Source: JAWXCF01 sp034440515 (GTDB lineage: Bacteria; Bacteroidota; Bacteroidia; CAILMK01). From it: a stretch of DNA of 42,154 nt. The notes under the pieces were generated by a model. It made no database searches. It was not told where the DNA came from and saw only the letters and a program-made list of their open reading frames with translations. How positions within the stretch are numbered: position 1 is the first letter of the stretch; each line of letters begins with the position of its first letter. A program made the translations under genes and the position numbers. Positions 25,205-33,253 of this stretch are shown here, piece by piece. Where the stretch lies: NCBI GenBank assembly GCA_034440515.1, contig JAWXCF010000028.1:1-42154 (forward strand), given 5' to 3'.

Positions 25205-26536
25205 ATGTCAGCTATTCTCATATTAGGTTCAGGTAAATCAGCTTGGTTCTGCATTAATTATTTGCACGAAAATATTGTTAGTCTTGGTATCACAATTACT
25301 GTAGCTGATGCTAGTAATGATAATTTGAAGGCAGTTAAATCTGATTTTCCAAATATTCATACCATTGTCTTAAATGCTACAGACCAAGAAGCTTTAGCTG
25401 AGAATATTTTGGGTAAGGTGCTGGTTATTTCTTTATTACCTGCAATAATGCATTATTCGGTAGCTAAGATTTGCCTTCATATTGGAGTAAATTTATTAAC
25501 ACCTAGCTATCTAAATGATGATCTAAAAAGTCTAAATGAAGAAGTTTTTGACAAGAATTTATGTTTTTTAAATGAGATGGGATTAGACCCAGGCATAGAT
25601 CATATTTCTGCATTGTCACTAATTGATCATTTGAATGAAAACGGGCACAGTATATATTCATTTGAAAGCTACTGTGGTGGTTTAATTCCTAAAGACTTAA
25701 AACCTAATCCATTTAGATATAAGCTAAGTTGGAATCCTTACAATGTTGTGAGGGCTGGTAAAGATGGTGCCGTATGCAGAATAGATAAACATACTCGATT
25801 CTATCCTTATCATAAATTGTTTGGTTCTGGTGAGTTTTTAGACATTGGCGGTGAACACTTTGAAGTATATAATAATAGAAATTCCTTACCTTATCTAGAT
25901 TTATATCATTTGCCAAATGTTAGTACTTTCGTTAGAGGAACTTTACGTTATCCTCCATTTTGTGAGGCGTGGCATTGTCTAGTAAGTTCTGGTTTGACGA
26001 ATGATTATCAAAAAATACGCGTTAAACAAAATTCAACTTGGGCTGACTTTACCTCAGAGTTATTGGGTGTTGCAAAGGAAAATTTGGTCGATACATTAAT
26101 GCAAAACAGTCCAAGAAAGTCAAAGGAGGGTAGGGCTGCATTACAATTTTTGGTCGAATCAGTTGTCTTTTTAGACTTTGATTTAGCTTCGCCAGCTGAG
26201 GCATTGCAATTTATGTTGGAAACTGAATGGAAGTTAAATGATGACGAGTCAGACAGAATAATCTTGATTCATAAAATAAAATATACAGATAAAGCTGGTT
26301 TAAAATATTTGTTAACCAGTGTGTTAGATTTAACAGGAGAAGATTATCATAAAACAGCAATGGCTAAAACGGTTGGTTTACCACTTGCCTTAGCAGCTGA
26401 AATGATGATTTTAAATCTAATAACAGAGAAAGGCGTTATAATGCCTAATCATAAGTCGATATATAAACCTATACTTGAAAGGTTGAATGCAATGGGTATT
26501 AATTTCACTGATACAGTAAGCACCATTTTAGTGTAA
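25205..26536 (+). CDS. saccharopine dehydrogenase family protein (L-glutamate-forming type)
   Basis: 443-residue NAD(P)-binding enzyme. A Rossmann fold opens the protein (ILILGSGKSAWFCINYL), then VISLLPAIMHYSVAK and LNEMGLDPGIDHISALSLID, the conserved substrate-domain entrance of Lys9-like saccharopine reductases, followed by YCGGLIPKDLKPNPFRYKLSW. In fungi this family forms saccharopine from aminoadipate semialdehyde and glutamate; in Bacteroidota the role, perhaps lysine breakdown, is not settled. The next gene, ftsX, begins after 3 bases, so they are co-transcribed although functionally unrelated. ATG start. Confidence 0.86.
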   Translation: MSAILILGSGKSAWFCINYLHENIVSLGITITVADASNDNLKAVKSDFPNIHTIVLNATDQEALAENILGKVLVISLLPAIMHYSVAKICLHIGVNLLTPSYLNDDLKSLNEEVFDKNLCFLNEMGLDPGIDHISALSLIDHLNENGHSIYSFESYCGGLIPKDLKPNPFRYKLSWNPYNVVRAGKDGAVCRIDKHTRFYPYHKLFGSGEFLDIGGEHFEVYNNRNSLPYLDLYHLPNVSTFVRGTLRYPPFCEAWHCLVSSGLTNDYQKIRVKQNSTWADFTSELLGVAKENLVDTLMQNSPRKSKEGRAALQFLVESVVFLDFDLASPAEALQFMLETEWKLNDDESDRIILIHKIKYTDKAGLKYLLTSVLDLTGEDYHKTAMAKTVGLPLALAAEMMILNLITEKGVIMPNHKSIYKPILERLNAMGINFTDTVSTILV

Positions 26537-26539
26537 TTA

Positions 26540-27409
26540 ATGGAAAATACAAGAAAAAGTACATTTAGGAGTCAGATTATTTTACTGCCCACCTATATAA
26601 GTATAATAGGAGTTTTGGTATTTTTTGGACTGTTAATTAGCGTTTATATGAATGTAAACAATGGAAAGCAAGTGCTAAAGGAACAGTTTCAAATGAGTGT
26701 TTATTTAAGGGCAGAAAGTGACAGTCTGCAAAGAGATTCTTTAGGTAAAGCTTTAAAACATATAGCTGGTGTAAAAGATGTAAAATATACTTCGAAAGAG
26801 CAAGGCTTGATAGAATGGCAAAAAGAAAATGGTGTGAATGAAGCTGATATACTGGGCTTTAATCCTATTCCAGATGCTTACTACCTTACATTTTTAGAGA
26901 AGTACATACAAGGTGATAGCCTTAAAAATATTAAAGCCAATATAGAAAATAGTTTAGTGGTGAGAGAGGCTTTTTATAAGCAAGCAATGGCAGATAATCT
27001 AGATAAGTATGCACGAAATATAGGGTTAATACTTAGTAGCATAACTTTGTTATTGGGCATTATTAGCGTCTTGTTAATTTATCAGACAGTACGAATTACT
27101 CTTTACAGCAAAAGGTATATTATTAAAAGTATGCAATTAGTAGGTGCAACAGCTTCATTTATTAGGCGGCCATTCATTGTTCAAATGTTGATGCTTGGCG
27201 TAATAAGTGGCATAACTGCGTCATTCATTATATTATTCCTTAGCTTATACTTTACTAAAAATTTTGAGTTCCTGCCTTGGATAGATTTGAATAAGCAATT
27301 TGTAGTTACCATAATTAGTTTAACTTTGTTGGGAGCTTTTATTTCTTCGATAAGTGCCTATACGGCAATAAATAAGTATCTTAGAATGAAAATTGATGAT
27401 TTAATATAA
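26540..27409 (+). CDS. ftsX: cell division protein FtsX
   Basis: 289-residue inner-membrane protein with the FtsX topology: a short cytoplasmic tail, one membrane helix (about 17-38), a periplasmic domain of about 120 residues, then three helices (about 165-190, 215-240, 255-278). The periplasmic part contains SVYLRAESDSLQRDSL and LGFNPIPDAYYLTFL, typical of FtsX. With FtsE it forms an ABC-like complex that activates peptidoglycan hydrolases during division. ftsE is not adjacent, which is usual in Bacteroidota. An M23 endopeptidase four genes downstream is a possible client; that is inference. Confidence 0.9.
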   Translation: MENTRKSTFRSQIILLPTYISIIGVLVFFGLLISVYMNVNNGKQVLKEQFQMSVYLRAESDSLQRDSLGKALKHIAGVKDVKYTSKEQGLIEWQKENGVNEADILGFNPIPDAYYLTFLEKYIQGDSLKNIKANIENSLVVREAFYKQAMADNLDKYARNIGLILSSITLLLGIISVLLIYQTVRITLYSKRYIIKSMQLVGATASFIRRPFIVQMLMLGVISGITASFIILFLSLYFTKNFEFLPWIDLNKQFVVTIISLTLLGAFISSISAYTAINKYLRMKIDDLI

Positions 27410-27413
27410 AGTA

Positions 27414-27815
27414 ATGGCAAAAAAGGCAAATATTGCAAATAGACGTGGTCAAACTGGTGTCAATAAGGCGAATACAGACAGACCTGTTCAAAATACCCAA
27501 GCGCCAAATAGACCTATTCAACCACAAAATACTAGAGTTCTTGCCTCTAAAGTAGCGAAGCCTAGCTTTGCAGGAGATCCTTTTTTAAACCCAGCTTTTC
27601 CATTAACCAAAAGAAATTTGATTTTGATGTTTATTGGATTAGGCATTATCATAGTTGGATTTTTATTAATGGCTGGTCAAGATGATAAATATGGATTTGT
27701 AAAAATATCATTAGCCAATATGGTTGTTTTAGGAGGTTTCTTATTCGAAATATATGCAATTATGTGGCGTCCGAAATCAATTTCTCCTAGTAATATTCCT
27801 GATTCTAAAATTTAG
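27414..27815 (+). CDS. DUF3098 membrane protein
   Basis: 133 residues. A Gln/Asn/Pro-rich, basic cytoplasmic N-terminal half (about 1-60) is followed by the DUF3098 core: 'FPLTKRNLILMFIGLGIIIV' (helix 1), 'SLANMVVLGGFLFEIYAIM' (helix 2) and a basic WRPK end. DUF3098 proteins sit directly after ftsX throughout Bacteroidota, so a link to envelope division or lipid-carrier recycling is likely, but no function is known. It starts 4 bases after the ftsX stop. The gene that usually follows, uppP, is missing here. Confidence 0.85.
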   Translation: MAKKANIANRRGQTGVNKANTDRPVQNTQAPNRPIQPQNTRVLASKVAKPSFAGDPFLNPAFPLTKRNLILMFIGLGIIIVGFLLMAGQDDKYGFVKISLANMVVLGGFLFEIYAIMWRPKSISPSNIPDSKI

Positions 27816-27861
27816 TATCGGTCTCTATTGGGTTTTTATTTAAAGACCACATTGATTTAAA

Positions 27862-28575
27862 ATGAAATTAGACAATTTGGACTTTGCTTCTGGTAAAGCA
27901 TTATTGGTAGATAAGCCTTATAGTTGGACCAGTTTTGACGTATTGCGTTTGCTGACCAAATTAACCAAGGCAAAAATGGGTCACGCAGGTACTTTAGATC
28001 CATTAGCAACTGGATTATTAATTATTGCAACTGGCAAAATGACCAAAATGATAGACCAGTTTCAAGCAGAAGATAAAGTCTATACTGGTGAAATTAAATT
28101 AGGCTTCACAACTCCTACTTTTGATTTAGAGTCTGACCCGATATTTAAGTCGGAAACAGATGCAATAAATAATGAAGCCGTAGCTAAAGCAGCTATCATA
28201 TATACTGGCACTATTCAACAGCAACCACCTGCACACTCCGCCATTAAGATAAATGGTACACGTAGCTATGAACTGGCTAGGGTAGGAATAGATAGCAAAC
28301 TTAAAACTAGAGAAGTAACAATACACGAGTTTCGCACCGAGTGGAATTCAGAACAATCTGTAGTAACCTTTAGGGTAAATTGCTCTAAAGGTACATATAT
28401 CAGGTCTCTGGCTAATGATTTAGGTGAAGCCTTAGGCGTAGGTGGCTATCTAAAGTCTCTACGTAGGGAAAGTATAGGAAGATTCAGCGTAGCTGATGCC
28501 TATGATATGACTACACTTATAGAAACTATAAAGACTTTAAAACTAGAGCAAAGCAATTCGAATGAAGATAATTAG
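27862..28575 (+). CDS. truB: tRNA pseudouridine(55) synthase TruB
   Basis: 237-residue enzyme making the universal pseudouridine 55 in the tRNA T-loop. LLVDKPYSWTSFDVL, KMGHAGTLDPLATGLL (catalytic Asp46), QQPPAHSAIKINGTRSYELAR and VNCSKGTYIRSLANDLGEALG are all diagnostic. It lacks a C-terminal PUA domain, ending shortly after the catalytic domain like other Bacteroidota TruB proteins. The last 14 bases overlap ribF. The upstream spacer of 46 bases holds a short inverted repeat (GGTCT/AGACC) but no gene. Confidence 0.95.
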   Translation: MKLDNLDFASGKALLVDKPYSWTSFDVLRLLTKLTKAKMGHAGTLDPLATGLLIIATGKMTKMIDQFQAEDKVYTGEIKLGFTTPTFDLESDPIFKSETDAINNEAVAKAAIIYTGTIQQQPPAHSAIKINGTRSYELARVGIDSKLKTREVTIHEFRTEWNSEQSVVTFRVNCSKGTYIRSLANDLGEALGVGGYLKSLRRESIGRFSVADAYDMTTLIETIKTLKLEQSNSNEDN

Positions 28576-29488
28576 AGACTTATCTGATTATAATTTAGCA
28601 TCCCCAACTGTACTTACATTAGGTACTTTTGACGGCATTCATTTAGGGCATTCTGAGCTTTTGCATCAATTAGTTACTTATGCACAGCAACATAATTTAC
28701 CAAGTGTCGTATTAAGTTTTTGGCCGCATCCTAGAATGGTACTTCAACCAGAGTACAAGTCGTTAAGACTATTAAATACAATTGATGAAAAAATAGAAAT
28801 ATTATCTAACTATAATATTAATTATTTGGTTTTTATCCCATTTGATAAAGACTTTAGCCAAATAAATTATTTAGATTTCATTAGAAACATACTTATTTCC
28901 ACTTTCAATGTACAGCACCTTATAATTGGATACGATCACCACTTTGGTAGAAATAGAGAAGGTAATTATGATTCATTGTTGGAATGTGCGCCAATATTCA
29001 ACTATTCTATTAGTCAAGTTGGGCCATTTTCAAAAGACTTTGTCGATATAAGTAGTACTAAAATTAGAAATGCATTAAAGTTGGGTGAAGTTGAGCTAGC
29101 CAATTCTTATTTAGGGTATAAATATTTTTTGACAGGAACAGTCATTCAGGGTAAACAATTAGGACGAGAATTAGGATTTCCTACAGCTAATTTAGACATA
29201 GAAAGCTATAAGTTAATACCAGCAGACGGTCTCTATATAGTTGAAATGTTAGTAGAAGGGAAATGGGAGAAAGGACTGGCTAGTATTGGTACCAATCCTA
29301 CGTTTGGAGAAAGCAAATTATCTGTGGAAGTTTACCTGTTTGAATTTAAAAAACAAATCTATAACCAAAAAGTTCAACTACAATTTTGGAAATTTATAAG
29401 AAAGCAACTTACATTTGTCGATGTAAATGAATTAATTACGCAGATGAAAATTGATGAATCTGTCGGAAGAGATTTTTTTCTTATATAA
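28562..29488 (+). CDS. ribF: bifunctional riboflavin kinase/FAD synthetase
   Basis: 308 residues. The N-terminal FMN adenylyltransferase domain has LGTFDGIHLGHSELL (HxGH nucleotidyltransferase motif), SFWPHPRMVL, HLIIGYDHHFGRNREG and SSTKIRNAL. The C-terminal flavokinase domain has GRELGFPTANLDI, GLYIVEMLVEGKW, GLASIGTNPTFG and VEVYLFEF. Together they convert riboflavin to FMN and FAD. The ATG lies inside the 3' end of truB (14-base overlap, different frame), so the two are co-translated; truB-ribF adjacency is widespread in bacteria. Confidence 0.96.
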   Translation: MKIIRDLSDYNLASPTVLTLGTFDGIHLGHSELLHQLVTYAQQHNLPSVVLSFWPHPRMVLQPEYKSLRLLNTIDEKIEILSNYNINYLVFIPFDKDFSQINYLDFIRNILISTFNVQHLIIGYDHHFGRNREGNYDSLLECAPIFNYSISQVGPFSKDFVDISSTKIRNALKLGEVELANSYLGYKYFLTGTVIQGKQLGRELGFPTANLDIESYKLIPADGLYIVEMLVEGKWEKGLASIGTNPTFGESKLSVEVYLFEFKKQIYNQKVQLQFWKFIRKQLTFVDVNELITQMKIDESVGRDFFLI

Positions 29489-29505
29489 AACTACAACATT
29501 TAGGT

Positions 29506-30480
29506 TTGAGAAAATATAATAAAGTAAGGCTGGTAATTGGAGTTTTTATTCTAATCAATTCGTTAATCCCTAATATATTAGCTGCAAAAGATTTTTTTGT
29601 TGATTCAGCTGCTAATGCATTATTAGAAAAAGCCCCAAAGGGACCCGTTGTTTACAGAGGCTTTGATATGGATTGGGCTAGTCTAATTCCATTTAATGAT
29701 CAATACTTGACTTGGGACACTGTTCGCATTCACCCCTATAAGTTCAATATGACTCAAATGGAGGATACTACAACCCTAGTGTTGGCAGATATGCACGATT
29801 GCTCATATTCTGCGCCAGTAGCTGGCTATGTTACCAGTCAATTTGGCCCACGTACTTCAAGTAGATATCACTATGGTATAGATTTAAAATTAAATATTGG
29901 CGATACCGTACAATCTGCATTTGATGGAATAGTTAGAATATCTCTATATAGTTCTAGCTACGGCAATTGTATAGTAGTTAGACACTATAATGGTCTAGAA
30001 ACTCTTTACGGGCATTTAAGCTGGAGACGGGTGAAAGTTGGCGATGTAGTAAGGAGTGGAGAACTAATTGGCTACGGTGGCAATACTGGCAGAAGCAGTG
30101 GACCTCACCTTCATTTCGAAGTGAGATATATGGGTCAAGCTATAAATCCAAACTATGTATTCAATTTTACAGATTCTACTTATGCCTTGCAGAATGATAC
30201 AATTATTATTGATAAAAGTACATTTAAATATGCTGTAAAATGGAAAAATAGATCTAAGAAAAGTAAGTACAAAGGCAAACATAGTAAATATGGATATGCA
30301 GCTAAAGTAAAACATAAAAAAAGAACTCTAGTCAGTCGCAAGCGCAAAAAGAGAGCCTATGTTGCCCACGCTACTAAAAGGAAGGCAAAATATAGAACGT
30401 ATATATCTAAAGCTAAAGCGCATAGCAAAAGGACAAATTCAATTAGCTACATATATAGACCAAGGGCAAAAGCTGTTTAG
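29506..30480 (+). CDS. secreted M23 metallopeptidase with a strongly basic C-terminal tail
   Basis: 324 residues. A signal peptide (about 1-27) is followed by an intermediate region and an M23 LytM domain (about 100-215): YHYGIDL (His122, Asp126), TLYGHLSW (His170) and SSGPHLHFEVRY (His203) are the zinc and catalytic residues, all present, so it should cleave peptidoglycan cross-bridges in the periplasm. The start is a TTG at 29506; no ATG occurs before the signal peptide. Residues 241-324 form an unusual tail in which 33 of 84 residues are Lys or Arg, with many Tyr, Ala and Ser. It is not a LysM repeat. The gene ends the ftsX-truB-ribF cluster. Confidence 0.87.
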   Translation: MRKYNKVRLVIGVFILINSLIPNILAAKDFFVDSAANALLEKAPKGPVVYRGFDMDWASLIPFNDQYLTWDTVRIHPYKFNMTQMEDTTTLVLADMHDCSYSAPVAGYVTSQFGPRTSSRYHYGIDLKLNIGDTVQSAFDGIVRISLYSSSYGNCIVVRHYNGLETLYGHLSWRRVKVGDVVRSGELIGYGGNTGRSSGPHLHFEVRYMGQAINPNYVFNFTDSTYALQNDTIIIDKSTFKYAVKWKNRSKKSKYKGKHSKYGYAAKVKHKKRTLVSRKRKKRAYVAHATKRKAKYRTYISKAKAHSKRTNSISYIYRPRAKAV

Positions 30481-30491
30481 GCTGTAATTAA

Positions 30492-30530
30492 ATTTCATAA
30501 AAACTCAATTGGGGGCTTTTATTATGAAAT
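30492..30530. terminator. putative bidirectional terminator hairpin
   Basis: ATTTCATAA (30492-30500) pairs perfectly with TTATGAAAT (30522-30530), with AAA/TTTT able to extend pairing inside. It lies between the convergent M23 and carboxylase genes. No classic external T-run is present. Confidence 0.4.
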
Positions 30531-30544
30531 GGATAATGTATTTC

Positions 30545-32086
30545 TTATAATGGAATATTACCGTGTTTTCTTTTCGGCATACTATCTACTTTATTTTCAA
30601 GCATTTTAAACCCTCTTATCAATCTTTGTCTTGTCTCAGATGGTTTAATTACTTCATCTATAAATCCTCGCTCAGCTGCCTTATAGGGATTTGCAAATAG
30701 CTCAGTATATTCATTTACTTTACTTTGAAGTGCCAACTCATAGTTGGCTGCTTGACCTATTTCTTTTTTAAATATAATTTCTGCTGCACCTTTAGCACCC
30801 ATTACTGCAATTTCAGCAGTCGGCCAAGCAAAGTTTAGGTCACAACCTATGTGCTTACTATTCATCACATCGTATGCTCCGCCATACGCTTTTCTAGTTA
30901 TTACTGTAATTCTTGGTACTGTTGCTTCGCTAAAAGCATAAAGTAGCTTTGCACCATTTTTAATGATTCCGTGCCACTCTTGGTCAGTTCCTGGCAAAAA
31001 GCCTGGTACGTCTTCAAATACTAGAATAGGAATATTAAAACAATCGCAAAATCTAACAAATCTAGCTGCCTTTTCAGAACTCTTATTATCTAGAACTCCT
31101 GCCAAATAGGCAGGCTGATTCGCAATTATTCCAATGCTACGACCAGCGATTCTTCCAAAACCAACTATAATGTTTTCTGCATAATCTTTATGGACTTCTA
31201 AAAATGAATCGTCATCTATTGTCATATTTATGACGTCTTTCATATTATACGGCTGATTTGGATTATCAGGTATAATGTTATCTAAATCAAGCACCAATTC
31301 AGATTCTCTAGCCTGATAGGGCATCGAGGTCGGTATATCTTCACAATTTTGAGGTAAGTAACTAAGAAGTTTTTTAATGTGGTTTATGCATTGAACATCA
31401 TTAGGGTACGTAAAATGTGTAACCCCAGACTTGGTACTATGAGTTTCAGCGCCACCCAGTTCCTCACTACTTACTTCTTCGTGTGTTACAGTTTTTACTA
31501 CATTTGGGCCAGTTACAAACATATAACTGGTATTTTGCACCATCATTATAAAATCTGTAATAGCGGGACTATATACTGCACCGCCAGCACAAGGGCCTAG
31601 TATGGCAGAAATTTGTGGAATTACACCGCTAGACCTCACATTTCTGTAAAATATGTCTGCATAGCCGGCTAAACTCACTACTCCTTCTTGAATCCTAGCA
31701 CCGCCACTGTCATTTAACCCAATCAATGGCGCACCATTTTTCAGAGCTAAATCCATTATTTTACATATTTTTTCTGCAAAAGTCTCTGATAGTGAACCAC
31801 CAAATACAGTAAAGTCTTGACTAAATACGTACGTTAATCTACCGCTAACAGTACCATACCCAGTTATAACACCGTCACCTAAAATTATTTGGTCGCTCAT
31901 ACCAAAGTCTGTCGCTCGGTGGGTTACGAAGCCGCCAATCTCTTGAAACGAGTTTTCATCTAACAATAAAAGTACTCTTTCCCTTGCTGATAGTTTACCA
32001 TTTTTATGTTGTTTAGCTATTCTTTCTGCGCCGCCTCCCTCTAAGGATTTTTCACGCATTGCATCTAATTTTTCAAATTTATTCAT
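30545..32086 (-). CDS. acyl-CoA carboxylase, carboxyltransferase (beta) subunit
   Basis: 513 residues, two crotonase-like carboxyltransferase halves. KLSARERVLLLLDENSFQEIG, GLNDSGGARIQEGV, GPCAGGAVYSPA, the second-half acyl-CoA site VFEDVPGFLPGTDQEWHGII and RKAYGGAYDVMNSKHIG match the propionyl-CoA carboxylase beta group, which carries CO2 from biotin to propionyl-CoA or a related acyl-CoA. The biotin-carrying alpha subunit is not nearby. Glutaconyl- or methylmalonyl-CoA decarboxylase alpha chains are related alternatives. A TAnnTTTG box lies upstream on the minus strand. It is convergent with the M23 gene. Confidence 0.88.
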   Translation of the reverse strand: MNKFEKLDAMREKSLEGGGAERIAKQHKNGKLSARERVLLLLDENSFQEIGGFVTHRATDFGMSDQIILGDGVITGYGTVSGRLTYVFSQDFTVFGGSLSETFAEKICKIMDLALKNGAPLIGLNDSGGARIQEGVVSLAGYADIFYRNVRSSGVIPQISAILGPCAGGAVYSPAITDFIMMVQNTSYMFVTGPNVVKTVTHEEVSSEELGGAETHSTKSGVTHFTYPNDVQCINHIKKLLSYLPQNCEDIPTSMPYQARESELVLDLDNIIPDNPNQPYNMKDVINMTIDDDSFLEVHKDYAENIIVGFGRIAGRSIGIIANQPAYLAGVLDNKSSEKAARFVRFCDCFNIPILVFEDVPGFLPGTDQEWHGIIKNGAKLLYAFSEATVPRITVITRKAYGGAYDVMNSKHIGCDLNFAWPTAEIAVMGAKGAAEIIFKKEIGQAANYELALQSKVNEYTELFANPYKAAERGFIDEVIKPSETRQRLIRGFKMLENKVDSMPKRKHGNIPL

Positions 32087-32117
32087 AAGTCAAATAAGAG
32101 TTCATCATAATATTGTC

Positions 32118-32125
32118 CAAAAATA
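32118..32125 (-). promoter_or_regulatory. -7 promoter box for acyl-CoA carboxylase beta gene
   Basis: The minus strand reads TATTTTTG, matching TAnnTTTG, 32 bases upstream of the ATG at 32086. Confidence 0.45.
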
Positions 32126-32295
32126 CACGCTAAAAAATTTATCAGATACATCAGTTTATCATTGTATGAAAAGTGTGAAAATGATCAATATCTAAGTTTT
32201 TTGCACAATTAAGTATAAAAGTCGTTGTTATATATATTGTCAAAATAGTCACTTGCTTATAAACGGCAAGTTTATTTCAACATTAGTGCATATAG

Positions 32296-32754
32296 ATGAA
32301 GATAATGGAAAAATGGGAAAATTTGCCAACTAGAGATGAAGCTTTGGCAAAAATCACAGCCTTTGTTGTCGCACTGTCCAGCAAAGAGCTAGACAAGGCA
32401 AATTCAATTATATTGGTGAAAGACATAAACGTGTTGATAAATAAACTGCACGATTCCATTTTGTCGTATTTAGATATGGTAATAGATGATGAACAATGGT
32501 ACCAATATGAAGAGAAGAATTTGGCATATGAATTAACCAATCCAGAAGAAATAGATGAGGAAGAAAGTAAGCCTGAGTTTTCTGGAAAGACAATTGTACT
32601 TTCTGAAAATGAAGAAGTAAGCATACAGTTAGCTGTATTGAATGCCATAACACCAATAAGAGTGCATTTCAAGCTGGTAAATGATGATGGCTACCTACTT
32701 CAGTTGTTTAGAATAACAGCTGATGGATCTAAGCATACACTTAAAAATTCATAA
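32296..32754 (+). CDS. hypothetical acidic protein, unrecognised
   Basis: 152 residues, no signal peptide or membrane segment. The N-terminal part is helical ('TRDEALAKITAFVVALSSKE'), the middle is strongly acidic ('NPEEIDEEESKPEF'), and the C-terminal part looks beta-rich ('GKTIVLSENEEVSIQL', 'VHFKLVNDDGYLLQLFRI'). I do not recognise the family. It is the first gene of the plus-strand block ahead of rsfS but is separated from it by a 78-base spacer containing an rsfS promoter box. A six-base inverted repeat (ACTTGC/GCAAGT) lies about 40 bases upstream. Translation could start at 32296 or the in-frame ATG at 32305. A frame on the opposite strand is also open but looks like a shadow. Confidence 0.65.
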   Translation: MKIMEKWENLPTRDEALAKITAFVVALSSKELDKANSIILVKDINVLINKLHDSILSYLDMVIDDEQWYQYEEKNLAYELTNPEEIDEEESKPEFSGKTIVLSENEEVSIQLAVLNAITPIRVHFKLVNDDGYLLQLFRITADGSKHTLKNS

Positions 32755-32777
32755 TGTCAGTAATGATTTCTATGGCA

Positions 32778-32785
32778 TACTTTTG
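32778..32785 (+). promoter_or_regulatory. -7 promoter box for rsfS-ftsH
   Basis: TACTTTTG matches TAnnTTTG exactly, 47 bases upstream of the rsfS ATG. Confidence 0.5.
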
Positions 32786-32832
32786 TTAACCACTTATATT
32801 TAGTAAGTAAAGAAATATCGCAAAAACATTTA

Positions 32833-33234
32833 ATGATTGTAGAAGAAACCCAAGATAGCCTCGCCCCGTTAACTAAAGTAATAGTAGAGGCAATGCACGA
32901 ACTAAAAGCAAATAAGGTTACTGTGTTAGACCTAAGAAATTTAGTAGGTAGGACGGTTGACGAATTTATAATTTGCGATGCCACTAACGATAGGCAAGTA
33001 CAAGCCATAGCCCATAACGTTGAAAAAGTGGTAAAAGAGCGGCTAAACGATAACGCTTGGCATAAAGAAGGTTACGAAAATAAAGAATGGATATTATTAG
33101 ACTACGTAAACATTGTAGTACACGTATTCCTTGATCATAAGCGTGATTTTTACGCAATAGAAGAATTATGGGGCGATGCTAAAATAACTGAGTATAAAGA
33201 TGAGCCCTTACTTCATAACAAAAGTGAGATTTAG
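32833..33234 (+). CDS. rsfS: ribosome silencing factor RsfS (Iojap family)
   Basis: 133-residue RsfS/YbeB protein that binds ribosomal protein uL14 and blocks subunit joining when nutrients are scarce. It shows the family core 'VTVLDLRNLVGRTVDEFIIC', 'ATNDRQVQAIAHNVEKVVKE', 'WILLDYVNIVVHVF' and 'RDFYAIEELWGDA'. Length is slightly above the usual 105-125. The order rsfS-ftsH is typical of Bacteroidota. ftsH begins 19 bases after the stop, so the two are co-transcribed. Confidence 0.92.
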   Translation: MIVEETQDSLAPLTKVIVEAMHELKANKVTVLDLRNLVGRTVDEFIICDATNDRQVQAIAHNVEKVVKERLNDNAWHKEGYENKEWILLDYVNIVVHVFLDHKRDFYAIEELWGDAKITEYKDEPLLHNKSEI

Positions 33235-33253
33235 TTTTTTTAACAAAACAAAA

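Noticed and set aside
32283..32672. 129-codon minus-strand frame opposite the acidic orphan gene
   Set aside because: Ser/Phe/Ile-rich composition typical of the reverse of a Glu/Lys-rich gene. The plus-strand frame is better placed, but the choice is less certain than elsewhere.
33200..33253. Upstream ATG for ftsH inside rsfS
   Set aside because: The 18-residue extension has no family match; the start at 33254 fits known FtsH N-termini.
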